Assembly (NCBI RefSeq): GCF_020497125.1
Contig: NC_059072.1
Span: forward strand, 307,786,781 to 307,850,780
DNA from: Mauremys mutica
Lineage: Eukaryota; Chordata; Testudines; Geoemydidae
DNA: 64,000 nucleotides
Direction of reading: 5' to 3'
Made by a program: the position numbers and the translations under genes. Below are positions 21,551 to 33,419 of the stretch, in pieces. Every line of letters begins with the position of its first letter. Within the stretch, counting starts at the first letter, position 1. The notes under the pieces are model-generated. The model was given only the letters and a program-made list of their open reading frames with translations, had not been told where the DNA came from and ran no database searches.

Positions 21551-23119
21551 TTCAATACTAATTAAAACTTCACTAGCTATTGGGATTGAACATCACAGCC
21601 AATTCAAATACCTCGTGTTAAAAACTTTCTTCCTTTTTATCTTTTCCATTTGCCTACTTTAAGTAATTTTTATATACATACCTTTAAAAGCACTTAACTA
21701 CAAAGGCATTCAGTTATAAAACTACCAGGAAAACGAAGTCTCTTACACATAGCAGTTCTTAATAATAATGCCAAAGCCTGGAAAGAAATTAAGTTTAGCT
21801 TTATTAAAGAAAAAAGAAAATTATTTCTCTAGCCTTACAGCTGTGTATTTGGGTTGTTTATGATCATGATTCCCAGGTATTCAGTGGCTACAGAATTTGC
21901 CACAGAATTCACTCCTTTCTGCAGAATTGTGCTCCAGAATCTAAGCTTTCATTTAAAAATATTGTTTCTAGCCCTCATGGTTGTGAAGATGACCTTGAAA
22001 ATGTGAACCAACTGTAACTGATGCAGCGTCTTCCTTATATGGAAGAGAGCCCATAGCAGTGGCTCTGAGAGTTGGGAAGTGCCATGTTCATTGCTACTGT
22101 TTTAATTTTGAAACATAATAATGACAACGCTAAAATGATCAGCAGTGCAACATCCACCTGCTCGATTTATCTACAATCCTAGACTATCTTCCATGTTTTC
22201 CTAGCTGCCAAAAACCCTGACTGCTCCTACCGAAAACCTCCAGTTTCTCCCTGATACTGTCTGTGATCTATTGTCTTTACAAAAATTTTTGGCACACTAA
22301 AAACTGATATGTGGGGGCAAGTAAAATAAATAGAATTTACTAAGAAAGTAAATAATACAGGAGATAGTGTACAGAATTTATTAGATCATTTTCCTATTTA
22401 AATTATTAAAACCCGCTATTTTAAAAAATACATCTGAAACTGCTACTTTCACCCCAGTGATATAGAATCCAGGGATATTGCTGTGGAGTTTATATTCTCC
22501 TTGCTGCAGATTATGTGGAGACTGTGAAGCTAAGACAAACTAAGACAAAGATATTTTTTAAAGAGTAGGAGTCTACAGTTAGTAACAATAGACCATTACC
22601 CATTATTTTCAAGTGTACAGAACACGCCACGGCTGTGTTGAGTCCAGTGGGAAAGGCTGGTTGGCCAGTGCTTTTGCTTTTGCAAAATAAAACCACTGAT
22701 TTGATAAAAATAACTGTTGATTCATCCTTTTAAAATTTGCATCACGTTTGCTCAATTAATTCAAAGCTTTTACTATCTATAGTAACTGCTGAAATTGTTA
22801 AGTCCTGTATTGTAAATGTTTTACCATTTCATTTAGGGGGAGAAGTTTGATGAAGGAGCGTAGGCAGTGCACAGCAGTAGGTTTTGAATTCTGTCAGGTT
22901 GGTGTGTTCGTTATTGCTTTATCATGTAAGGTTTTTTTTAACATTTTAAGAGAAACTAATGATATGCTTTGCAAATGAACTAGTAAATAATAGCTTAAGG
23001 GTTCTATTGTGACTTTTATAGGCACTGTTCCTTATTGTGGCAGTGCAGAACTGCACCCTGTTGCCAAGGCTTGGGGAGGCATTGTGTGGTATGAACTCCT
23101 TAAGGAGATGTGCTCCACT
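21551..23119. other. Unassigned sequence
   Basis: About 1.6 kb of AT-rich sequence without a recognisable gene or repeat. Small ORFs at 21474-21662 and 22511-22696 have no domain. Confidence 0.35.
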
Positions 23120-23120
23120 C

Positions 23121-23394
23121 TGGGTATACAGTATCTACTTTTGGGGCTGGGGATGTGATTGTCAGCACAAGGAGAGATGCTTGCACTAGCGCTGATAGAG
23201 CTAGCTTGTTAAAAAATAGAGTGTAGTCGTGGTGGCACAAGCAGTGGCATGGGCTATGCACCCCAAATATGGCAGCTATCCCACCTTGTTGCCTATGCTG
23301 CTGTGTTTTTAGTGCACTAGCTCAATGAGAGCCAATGTAAGTAGGTCTCCTTGAGCTGAGAATCACACCCCCAGCTCCAAGTGTGGACATACCC
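23121..23394. mobile_element. MITE, palindromic
   Basis: The left end TGGGTATACAGTATC and the right end (reverse-complemented) GTGGGTATGTCCACAC continue as matching arms: GGGGCTGGGGATGTGATTGT against GAGCTGGGGGTGTGATTCTC. This makes an imperfect palindrome of about 270 bp. End sequences are of the GGGTATGTCTACA group seen at 33.9, 45.6 and 61.7 kb. Confidence 0.6.
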
Positions 23395-23765
23395 ACTGTG
23401 ACCCACCAGTGGTTCTAGCTAGGACAAAGGGAGAGTGGGAGCACTCCCTTTTCCCTACCAGTAATGCTGACATCATGCAGTAAATTGTGCTCTTCTGGCA
23501 CAATGGAACTCTATAATAATGGTGAATCTCATCTCTGCAGGAGGCTGAGCTTTCTCAGTGACAGGTCTTAGATTGTAGAATGAACCCTCACAAGAACTAA
23601 GGACCATCGCAAATCTCCCCACCTTCCCCTCCAAGTACAAGGAACACTTCTTTGACCTCGCCTTTTCTAACATAAATAACTAGCAATACGTGTACTAAAA
23701 TCACAACACACGCACCCACACATGCACACACAAAAAGGCACTCCACTTCGTACAATTCTCCCCTG

Positions 23766-23885
23766 GGGAGAGGATGAAAGAACAAACCATAAATGACAGA
23801 TGTGCAGTCATATGGCTTAATACCCTAGTGGAAGGCGCTCAGATACTACAGAGATGTGGTGGTATAAGAACCTACATAGAATAGA
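23766..23885 (+). mobile_element. SINE 3' segment, partner of 7474-7590
   Basis: Same ordered blocks as the 7.5-kb copy, including GGGGAGAGGATGA, GTGGAAGGCGCTCAGATACTAC and GGTATAAGAACC. Confidence 0.5.
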
Positions 23886-24555
23886 AAGCAGTCTTTCTGA
23901 TAAGGAGAGTGCAAGGATTATGACTGGATGGCCCTAAGCAAGAGGCTCAATGAGAGGTTTCTTTCTATCTTGCCCTTGGGAATAATGGGACAACTCGTAG
24001 TAGCAAACGCTACTCCCAGGAGCAACTGTTGGCAGAAGCTTGCCCTAAAAGACAGACACAGAAAACAGGAAATCCCAAAGAGGGAATAATGGGATGTTCA
24101 AAAATTAATAATTGTCATTACAAAATGGGCATTTGTGGGCATCATGGAAGAATTTAGTTTTTAGGACAGATTTGAATGAAGGGGACGGTGGTTGGTGAAC
24201 ATGGATAGGGAGATCATTTTATGCATAGGAAGCAACATGAGATATGGATGGAGACAGAAGCAGGAGGGGGAAATGAACATGGTGTTAATGTTAGTATCAG
24301 TAGCAGAGCAGAGGGGATACAAAAGATGAGATGGAAAAAAAGATACCAAAGATGCATTGTTTAATGGGAAGCCAGAGAAAGAATTCAAAGAGTGGGCAAC
24401 ATGGTTAGATTGACAAACAAATAAAGAACTTAGAGCTGCCAGATTTTGGGCAATCTGTCGGGACAGCCGAAGGCTATCAGGGAAGCCAGAGAGGAGGAGG
24501 GTGTAGTAACAGAGATGGGAGATGGTCACAGCCTGAAAAGTACTTTACTCATTGG
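23886..24555. other. Unassigned, purine-rich; possible worn LINE 3' region
   Basis: 24150-24520 is purine-rich on the plus strand, with phrases such as TTTGAATGAAGGGGACGGTGG and GAGGGTGTAGTAACAGAGATGG reminiscent of a LINE 3' untranslated region. I cannot name the family. The reverse ORF at 24161-24529 has no domain. Confidence 0.3.
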
Positions 24556-24559
24556 CACA

Positions 24560-24790
24560 GGTCAGGGTGGTAAGGTTGCTAATGTGGGGCTTAGGAGACC
24601 TAGGTTCAATGCCCTGCTCCGCCAAAGCCTTCCTGTGTGATGCATACTCTCTCGGGAGCTCAGTTCTCCATCTGTAAAGTGGGCTTGTGGTACATTCCTA
24701 CCTCACCGGGGTGCTGTGAGGGCAAATACAGTAAAGATGGTGAGGCTGTCATATACTATAATAGTGTGAGCCATATGATTACTTACAATC
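24560..24790 (+). mobile_element. MIR-type tRNA-derived SINE
   Basis: AGGAGACCTAGGTTCAATGC (B box), TTCCTGTGTGATG, CAGTTCTCCATCTGTAAAGTGG and CTACCTCACCGGGGTGCTGTGAGG follow the MIR-type order of the copy at 7.1 kb. Confidence 0.7.
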
Positions 24791-25019
24791 ATAGACAGTG
24801 GGTGGCTAGAGCTCAAACACCCTCATCCTCTCCCCGCCCCAAAATCTACTTACCTACCAGCTCACCAACTGCCCAGGACAGAAAGGAGCGGCCCAGAGTG
24901 AGCGCAGGGCCGGCAGGTTTGTGCTACAATCCCTGGGGGACAGGAGCTGCCATTCCCTGGGATGAGCATGGGGCAGGCTTGCTCTCCAAACCTCCTCCCT
25001 GGTCTGCTTTTTGATCATG

Positions 25020-27960
25020 TATAAGGTCTACCAGAATGCAGCAAATGTATGCATTTGAGAACACATTTGGTCAGACCTGGAAGCGTATAGGGTTCAGGGA
25101 TGGTCACTTTCTACAAATAATTTTATCCATTACCGTATCTTTCCTGGGAAAACCATGATGTCTTGTGGGGCTGTAGAGAATCCCCAAGCCTCTGCTGTAA
25201 CCAGGGATACATCTTTCACAAATACATTAAAACACATTTTAAACGTTTGTATTATTTAAATTTAAATTCTGTTTGTTTCTGTCTACATTATTATATTGTT
25301 TATACCTGTGGTAGATAGTTTTAGAGAGGAAAGTTAAACTAGAATTTCACAACAGCGTGAATACATACACAAAATACAGATGCAATGCAAGTAAACACAC
25401 GTCATCAGGCTAGTTACCATATAATGAAATCTTATGAATTTATGTAATGTTTGTTGTTTAAATAATACAATTATTGTAATTGATCAAAAAACATCTGCTG
25501 CTGCAGAGTCTTCCAGGCTCTTGTGAGCACTCAAGATTACTATTTACTGCATATTCTGATCAGGAGTGGGAACAAGAAGATGGTAATTATCTGTTCAATG
25601 GGGATATGTTTGCAATGGAACAAACTTGAAAGAGAACATATATCAAACAGCCGCCTCCAAAGATAGTTTACTTGTCCAGTCACTTTCTGCATTCCCTGTG
25701 CTATTATTTCAGATACTTTGTTTTGTATGAAGAATAGCATTAGCCCTCATAATAGGGCTTTACTTCTGATAGATCCTATGGCAGTTATAATACTAAGGAG
25801 GATCTTAGTCATGAGGATCTGCATCTGTAGAAATGAGGATGAAGTCACAAATTGAGCACAAAGGAACAAATTTTGGCTGCTGCGTACACACAGACAAATA
25901 TCAGAAAACCTACAGGTAAAGGGGAAATAAAGGATGATAGATTTATGCTCCTCTTTTGGCTCACCCCCCCACCAAATATGCCCCAACTCATTTATGTAGG
26001 GCGACAGGATATGGTCCTATGGCTTGGAAGGGTCACATCAGAAAAGGACCAATTTAAACACAAAGGACCAAATTTAGCCCCAGTCTAAGTGGATTCATCT
26101 CTATGAAAACCATTGAAGTGTGTGAGGAGAGGAGAGGTGGAAATCTCATAGATCTTCTTGGGAGATTTCTCCATTTTTGGTTCAGATGCCAGATTAAAAA
26201 CCCAGCCCACAAAGTCTAACTTTGATGGCCTCTGGATTTAGATCAAGACATCGGTGGGTCAGCCCATCTCTAGCACATATCAGAGCCAAGATGATGAGGA
26301 ACGTTTCCAAGAGTGGCATATGTAATGAACCTGACAGATGTACAAAACTTTTGGAAGTTGTTCAGTTCTCTGAAAAGGTGTGGAGTGATTTGAAAAAATG
26401 TAGGTAGCCTAAATATAGTAACCTTCAGACAGGGGCATCTTCAGATTCCAAAGGGAGGACAGGTGGTTATTTACTCACTAATTCTTTACCCACAGCAGGT
26501 GATTTGAATGTGAGAAGGTGAAAGGCTTCTCTCGTTTCAAAAGACACTCCTCTCATTACTCTGCGCAGTAAGTGTCTGACTTTACTGACTTTGCAGTGGC
26601 CATTTGAGTTGCTCTTGGACTAGGAGACAGTCTATATTATGTCTGGGACAACTGGGCAAACCCCAACAAAAATATCTTTTATACTTTTTAAAAGAGTTTT
26701 ACTGCCGAGCAGGGGATTTCCAGGAGGGAGAAGGATTGGTTTTGTGTAAAGAAATACTCTTTTATAGACTGCAGCCAGCTGGATGCCTGATGGGCTGCTT
26801 CGAATTGGAAAGGAGGGAGAAAAATAATTCCCCTTCCTGAAAAATGAAGGGTCGGACACTGATTTCAGTTGTACCACTCTAACTCCATTGGAGAAAGTAG
26901 ATTGACTCCTGAGTTACAGCAGGGTGAGATCAGAATCAGGTCTGAAGTCTTTAAAAAAAAAGATATTTAATCTCTAGGTGTCTTGAGACCTTCATGAGCT
27001 CAGCTTGTGTGTCTGTAGCATGAATGCACATACATGGTATTTTTCTGGGCAGAGATTTTAATTTCATTGATTGTTCATCAGCACTGTGATACTGAAGTCA
27101 TACAGTCTGTTCAACTTCCACATTAATGGTTTGGGGAGCTTAGCTATAGAGCGGTTTGGTGTGGACTCTTAAAAGATTTGTAGTGAAGTTAGTGCTTGTG
27201 AACAGTGCCAGATTTCCAGCCCCAAAGACCAAGGTTCTCTGTTTAGTCATATAACACTTATAGATCTGGAAGTTGCAGTACAGCCTTCCTTACACGGCCA
27301 CTGGACCACAAGTTTGACATGGAAAGGACAAGAAGGGCAAGGGGAGACTTCAGTCACTGTGACCAATCTTCAAGTTCTCAACTGAGACTGCTGACAAGGG
27401 TGTTAATTAGTTCTCATTGGAATGGTAGCTCCTGACGTGATGACTTTTCCAGTAGGCAGAATCATCCTTGTGCCTATATGATCTGCATGATATTTACACA
27501 GCTCAACAGATACACTATATAAGTCTTGTAGGTTTCTTGGGGCTTTTATGGGAGACTTTCCAGGGCTTGCTTGATTGCATTTGCATGTCTATGTAGTGCT
27601 GCTACTTGTTCTTCTTACACTTCATGTAGCATGAAGTGGGAACTTCAGTACTGTTAGAATGCAATAGTAAAGTAAATGAATCAACCTCTGAATGTCAGAG
27701 AGAAGGCTGATAGAGGGTAGCGGGTAGCTAGAGGAACTTGTGATATACTGACAAAGATTTCTTCTCCAGACAAATCCATGCATTATGCAATTTGCAGAAC
27801 AAGGTGAGACACAGCTGACTCCAGGAATCCCATCCTTTCAGAAACCCTGATGATGTATTCACAAAGATCCTCTGACTTTCAACCTATCTTAGAAACTTAT
27901 ATAGTCCTCCATCATCATCATCTTACCTGAGCATCTCACAATCTTTAATGTATTTACCTT
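25020..27960. other. Unassigned sequence, with MITE-like patches
   Basis: Nearly 3 kb with no gene recognised. Short worn patches of the 'AAATTTAGCCCCAGTCTAAGTGG' MITE type occur at 26055-26125 and 26855-26945. All ORFs are under 85 residues and domainless. Confidence 0.35.
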
Positions 27961-27989
27961 CATGATGTGAATGATCATGGGCTTGAACC

Positions 27990-28590
27990 CCAGGTCCACT
28001 GACAGTCCTCAGATTGCAGACACCACCTGGAAGCTTGCTGGTACCAGGAGGGAGCATAGGCTGGTGGACCCTATCTCACCAGCGACCCCACCTATGATGC
28101 TTCTGATTGGACTATGTCTGGCCTTTCTGATTGGCTCAGACTCATTTTTTAAGCCAGAAGGAAGCACAGGAAGTTGCCTGAGCAATTAGGTGAATCCTTG
28201 CTGGCTGCTACATTGGACCCTGTCTTCTTGCCTGACTCCTGAGCCCTGGCTTCCTTTCTTGTTCCAGATCCCTGCCTTGTTCCTGGTTCCTACCTTTCTG
28301 CCTTGTTGTAGTTCCTTATTTTTACGCCCCACCCCGGCTACTGATTCCAGGTCTGATCCTTGGCTTGACTCCTGACTCTGTCACTGACCCAACTCCAGTT
28401 CATAGTTCCCAACTCCTGCTCTGATCACTAGGTCTGAGCACCACTGCTCTGACCACTAGGTCTGACTGCCTGTGTCTTGGTCAACAGGTTGCTTGAACCA
28501 CTAACCCCTCTGAGTGGGCTCAGCCAGGCATGAACCCAGTGGAGCTCCCCCTACCCCAAGGAATGCTGGTACTGCATGAGCAGATAACCC
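27990..28590 (+). mobile_element. LTR-like repeat, CTGACTCTGG-rich
   Basis: After a TGATTGGACTATGTCTGGCC segment comes a long run of degenerate ~10-bp units around CCTGACTCCTG and CTTGGTTCC, in the same order as the better-defined LTR at 34.15 kb. Likely a decayed LTR of the same family. Ends not defined. The ORFs at 27971-28189 and 28190-28375 are products of the repeat. Confidence 0.4.
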
Positions 28591-28954
28591 ACCTCTAGAT
28601 GGACCACAGTATGTGCTTTCTATAGAAGACTATTTAACCTGCTACTGAAACACCACCATGTATGGTGTAAAACATCTTCTGTTTAACAAATTTACATAGC
28701 AGCACCACAAAACACTTAGAAGAGGAAGCAAAGAAGGATCCCATAAACAACTAGAGTTACCAGGGCAAAGCAAGCTTGTTCCCCAGTGCAGATAAGTACA
28801 GTAACTTCTCGCTTAACGTTGTAGTTATGTTCCTGAAAAATGCATCTTTAAGCAAAACAATGTTAAGCGAATCCAATTTCCCCATAAGAATTAATGTAAA
28901 TGGGGAGATTAGGTTCCAGGGAATTTTTTTTCATCAGACAAAAGACTATATTTT

Positions 28955-29000
28955 ATATATCTATATCTATCTATATATATATATACACACACACACACAG
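28955..29000. repeat. (TA/TATC)n and (CA)n microsatellite
   Basis: TATATCTATATCTATCTATATATATATATA followed by a CA run. It lies inside the Tigger-like element. Confidence 0.85.
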
Positions 29001-29588
29001 TATAAGTTTTAAACAAACAATTTAATACTGTACATGGTGATGATGATTGTGAAGCTTGGCTGAGGTGGTGGAGTCAGAGGTGGAAAACAGTGGGCTATTT
29101 CCCAGGGAATGCCTCACTGCTAAATGATGAACTAGAACAGCTGAGCCCTCAAGGGTTAACACATTGTTGTCAATGTAGCCGCACACTCTACAAGGCAGCA
29201 CAAATGGAGGGAGGGGAGACAGCATGGCAGATAGAGACAGAGATACACACCCTGTGTGTGTGAGAGAGAATGCGCATTGCCCCTTTAAGTACACTGACCC
29301 CACTCTAAGTACATTGCCTTTTAAAAAAGAACAGGAGTATTTGTGGCACCTTAAAGACTAACAAATTTATTTTAGCATGAGCTTTCATGAGCTCCAGCTC
29401 ACTTCTTCGGATGCATAGAATGGAACACACAGACAGGAGAAATTTATACATACAGAGAACATGAAAAGGTGGAAGTATGCATACCAACAGGAAGAGTCTA
29501 ATCAAATGAGATGAGCTATCGTCAGCAGGAGGAAAAAAAACTTTTTGAAGTGATAATTAAGATGGCCCATAGAAGGTGTGAGGAGAAC

Positions 29589-30340
29589 TTAACATAGGGA
29601 AATAGATTCAATTAGTGTAATGACCAACCATTCCCAGTCTCTGTTTAGGCCACAGTTAATTGTGTCTAGTTTGCATATTAATTCAAGTTCAGCAGTTTCT
29701 CTTTGGAGTCTGTTTTTGAAGTTTTTTTGTTGCAAAATTGCCACCTTCAAGTCTGTCACTGAGTGGTTAGAGAGGTTGAAGTGTTCTCCCACTGGTTTTT
29801 GAATGTTATGATTCCTGATGTCAGATTTGTGTCCATTTATTCTTTTGCGTAGAGACTGTCCGGTTTGGCCAATGTACATGGCAGAGGGGCATTGCTGGCA
29901 CATGATGGCATATATCACGTTGGTAGATGTGCAGGTGTACGAGCCCCTGATGGCGTGTCTGATGTGATTAGGTCCTATGATGGTGTCACTTGAATGGATA
30001 TGTGGACAGAGCTGGCATCGGGCTTTGTTGCAAGGATAGGTTCCTGGGTTAGTGTTTATGTTGTATGGTGTGCGGTTGCTGGTGAGTATTTGCTTCAGGT
30101 TGGGAGGCTGTCTATAAGCGAGGACTGGCCTGTCTCCCAAGATCTGTGAGAGTGAGGGATCATCTTTAAGGATAGGTTGTAAATCTTTGATGATGCGCTG
30201 GAGAGGTTTTAGTTGGGGGCTGTAGGTGATGGCTAGTGGCGTTCTGTTATTTTCTTTTTTAGGCCTGTCCTGTAGTAGGTGGCTTCTGGGTACTCTTCTG
30301 GCTCTGTCAATCTGTTTTTTCACTTCAGCAGGTGGGTATT
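29589..30340 (-). pseudogene. PLE RT-endonuclease C-terminal half, inverted copy
   Basis: The minus-strand frame reads inward from the palindrome centre and covers the linker and GIY-YIG endonuclease only; it has no reverse-transcriptase motif. Its protein looks identical to the plus-strand copy over about 240 residues, from KKQIDRARRVPRS to the CGLNRDWEWL block. It then differs because of one base (GGTTGG here, GGTTGGG in the partner), ending ITLIESISLC. No promoter or start codon of its own, so it is a by-product of the inverted insertion. Confidence 0.85.
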
Positions 30341-31474
30341 GAACAACGCTTCCTTAGCTCTCGTTCCCTAACGCCCCTACTCTACTTGCGCTACATTGAT
30401 GACATCTTCATCGTCTGGACTCATGGAAAAGAAGCCCTCGAGGAATTCCACCGTGATTTTAACAATTTCCATCCCACCATCAACCTCAACCTAGACCAAT
30501 CCACACAAGCGGTCCATTTCCTAGACACTACTGTGCTAATAAACGATGGTCACATAAATGCCATCCTATACCGGAAACCCACTGACCGCTATACTTACTT
30601 ACATGCCTCCAGCTTCCATCCCGGTCACACCACACGATCCATTGTCTACAGCCAAGCTCTAAGATACAACTGTATTTGCTCCAATCCCTCAGACAGAGAT
30701 AAACACCTACAAGATCTCTATCAAGCATTCTTAAAACTACAATACCCACCTGCTGAAGTGAAAAAACAGATTGACAGAGCCAGAAGAGTACCCAGAAGCC
30801 ACCTACTACAGGACAGGCCTAAAAAAGAAAATAACAGAACGCCACTAGCCATCACCTACAGCCCCCAACTAAAACCTCTCCAGCGCATCATCAAAGATTT
30901 ACAACCTATCCTTAAAGATGATCCCTCACTCTCACAGATCTTGGGAGACAGGCCAGTCCTCGCTTATAGACAGCCTCCCAACCTGAAGCAAATACTCACC
31001 AGCAACCGCACACCATACAACATAAACACTAACCCAGGAACCTATCCTTGCAACAAAGCCCGATGCCAGCTCTGTCCACATATCCATTCAAGTGACACCA
31101 TCATAGGACCTAATCACATCAGACACGCCATCAGGGGCTCGTACACCTGCACATCTACCAACGTGATATATGCCATCATGTGCCAGCAATGCCCCTCTGC
31201 CATGTACATTGGCCAAACCGGACAGTCTCTACGCAAAAGAATAAATGGACACAAATCTGACATCAGGAATCATAACATTCAAAAACCAGTGGGAGAACAC
31301 TTCAACCTCTCTAACCACTCAGTGACAGACTTGAAGGTGGCAATTTTGCAACAAAAAAACTTCAAAAACAGACTCCAAAGAGAAACTGCTGAACTTGAAT
31401 TAATATGCAAACTAGACACAATTAACTGTGGCCTAAACAGAGACTGGGAATGGTTGGGTCATTACACTAATTGA
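30341..31474 (+). pseudogene. Penelope-like reverse transcriptase / GIY-YIG endonuclease, 5'-truncated
   Basis: An uninterrupted frame (380 residues from the first Met at 30332). It begins just before the catalytic motif RYIDDIFIVW (residues about 19-28), the RT palm Y-x-D-D. LNLDQSTQAVHFLDT and AILYRKPTDRYTYLHASSFHP follow, as in the palm and thumb of Penelope RTs. A cysteine-rich linker (CNKARCQLCPH, about residue 236) precedes the GIY-YIG nuclease: NVIYAIMCQQC and MYIGQTGQSLRKRINGHKSD, with conserved Tyr, Gly and Arg. PLEs use this nuclease to nick DNA and prime reverse transcription. RT motifs upstream of the YIDD are missing, so the copy cannot be active, though what remains is undamaged. 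Confidence 0.9.
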
Positions 31475-31672
31475 ATCTATTTCCCTATGTTAAGTTCTCC
31501 TCACACCTTCTATGGGCCATCTTAATTATCACTTCAAAAAGTTTTTTTTTCCTCCTGCTGAGGATAGCTCATCTCAGTTGATTAGACTCTTCCTGTTGGT
31601 ATGCATACTTCCACCTTTTCATGTTCTCTGTATGTATAAATTTCTCCTGTCTGTGTGTTCCATTCTATGCAT

Positions 31673-31714
31673 CTGAAGAAGTGAGCTGCAGCTCACGAAA
31701 GCTCATGCTAAAAT
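31673..31714 (+). ncRNA. Hammerhead-ribozyme-like core in the PLE 3' region
   Basis: CTGAAGA (31673-31679, fitting CUGANGA) is followed by a perfect 6-bp stem (GTGAGC, loop TGCA, GCTCAC) and GAAA at 31697-31700. Then AGC-TCAT-GCT forms a tiny third stem ending before an A that would be the cleavage nucleotide. Hammerhead motifs are known in Penelope pLTRs. I could not build a convincing stem I, so activity is not claimed. The copy on the left arm (29383-29410, minus) has CCGAAGA instead. Confidence 0.5.
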
Positions 31715-32310
31715 AAATTTGTTAGTCTTTAAGGTGCCACAAATACTCCTGTTCTTTTTGCGGATACAGACTAACACGGCTGCTACTCTGAAACATTGCC
31801 TTTTTAAGTAGATCGGCAAGTTGAGACAGCAGCTGCTGGCCAGCAAGCTCCCTCCATCCTGAGCCCTGTCGTCCCTCCCTCCCCCGCTCTATGGAAGATG
31901 GGATAAGCAGAGGGCAGGAGCAGGAGGGAAGGGGAAACCCAGACATCAGCCCCCCTCTTACCCCGCCCCCCTTGCACAGCAAGCAGGAGGCTCCCAGGAG
32001 CTGCTCCAAGGCAGAAGGCAGGAGCAGCACATAGCAGTGGGGGGAGGGATAGCTGAATTGCTAGCAATTGATAGGCTGCTGGGCTGCTGCCGCACAGGGA
32101 ACTTAAGGGAGTGGGGAGCTGATAGGGGGGCTGACGGTCCACCCTTGTTCCAAGCCCCCATCAGCTAGCTTCAACCGGCTGCTCTTCCTGCAAGCAGTGG
32201 ACAAAGCAGGCGGCATTGCACAACTTTAAACAAGTATGTTCTCTAATTGATCAGCAAAGTAACAATGAAACAACGTTAACTGGGACGACTTTAAGTGAGG
32301 AGTTACTGTA

Positions 32311-33400
32311 TTCACTTTTTCTAGGGCAGCTGCCAGCAGAAGTATATGTTGAGTGCTCCTTTATTTGTTTTTAACATTTGGCCTGGCATATCTCACCTTG
32401 GCCACACAGGTTACTCTATTCATCAGACCCAGACCAAGGGAGAACAAATCTGGACTCTGTTCTGGCTCAAATGCAGGAAGAGTCCACTCAAATGCCTCTA
32501 CTTAATCTGTGAGAATGATGGCAAACCTACCCTGGGCATCCTAATCATCTGTAAACTCCCAGACAAGAAAGGGCTCCCGGTGGAGCAGATATAATATAGA
32601 TGCTCACGGACATGGTGATGAAATTCACCAGATTCATTGAGCTAGATACTCTGCTCTGCCCACATAAGTAAGTGAAAGTAAGAGGAGATGCAGGCCCACT
32701 AGGTACCTCTGTTCTTTACAGGATGTATTCAAGCAATTAATTTTGACTAATACAATAGATGGCTTTATCTTTAAAATTGAAGGTCATGAGTTCTATTTCT
32801 GATGCTTCAGATATGCAGCTAGGCCTCTGTCACCTCCACTACATGTTGCACATGAATTGAATTGTTAACTGAGTATCTTTGGGATACTGTTGAGAAAAAC
32901 ACGTACTAAGGAACAGCATTAAATAAGTACTAAGTGCCATCCTGGGGAAATCATTGGTACTATTGAACACCACAAAAAGTCCCTTTTTCTTTCCTTTTCC
33001 ACTAAGCATTCTAGAACCCAAATTGCAGAGATGAAAAGAACTTAGACTAGCTGTTATACATACCAAACATGAGCACTATGATACCTATTTCACTCTAACT
33101 CCAGTCAAAACAAAATCTCAAGCAGTGGCAGAGAAGGCTAGAGAATCTGAGGATAACTGAAAGCTGATGGAGAGGACAGTTCAAACATTGGAGTTAATTT
33201 GCCACTGAAATAGCAGGAAAAAAGGTGATAACTTTTTGGTGCTTGTCAGATATGGATAGACTAGCTGAAATCCCATGCTGTCACAGGGTGTAATTCGTAA
33301 AGTCATCTGTGACAATGGCTGAAGACTTAAAAAGTGGATGGTAACAAACTGTGAATTCCAGTGCTGATTCAACCTGGGGATATTCTAAACAAAAGGAACT
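32311..33400. other. Unassigned sequence
   Basis: No gene or recognised repeat. ORFs at 32346-32594 and 32839-33066 have no domain. Confidence 0.35.
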
Positions 33401-33419
33401 CTGAGCCATGCTTATAGCT

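Larger units (their letters stand above)
29323..31792. mobile_element. Palindromic Penelope-like element, single 12-bp duplication
   Basis: ACATTGCCTTTT flanks the unit at 29311-29322 and 31793-31804, so all 2470 bp arrived as one insertion into the Tigger-like element. The left arm 29323-30340 is the reverse complement of 30741-31759. By eye I count about seven differences, all in the outer 310 bp. Between the arms, 30341-30740 is single-copy and carries the end of the reverse transcriptase. Only the right end has the extra 33-bp tail starting GCGGATACAGACTAACACGG. Penelope elements are known for partial inverted arrangements and short terminal extensions. Confidence 0.9.
28799..32308. mobile_element. 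Tigger/pogo-like DNA transposon, split by a PLE
   Basis: TA flanks both ends (28797-28798 and 32309-32310), the Tc1/mariner target site. The left end CAGTAACTTCTCGCTTAACG and right end (reverse-complemented) CAGTAACTCCTCACTTAAAG are inverted repeats of the Tigger type. Without the PLE at 29323-31792 and its extra duplication the element is about 1.0 kb and carries no transposase ORF, so it is non-autonomous. The left part holds AT and CA microsatellites (28950-29000); the right part is G/C-rich (31810-32160), giving several overlapping spurious ORFs. Confidence 0.8.

Noticed and set aside
23690..23740. CA-rich stretch as a CRISPR-like or regulatory repeat array
   Set aside because: Only an imperfect CACACA run without regular spacers; simple low-complexity DNA in a vertebrate genome.
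30341..31474. Intact PLE reverse transcriptase as an active source element
   Set aside because: The frame starts at the YIDD motif, so the upstream RT motifs are absent. It can only be a truncated copy despite its long open frame.
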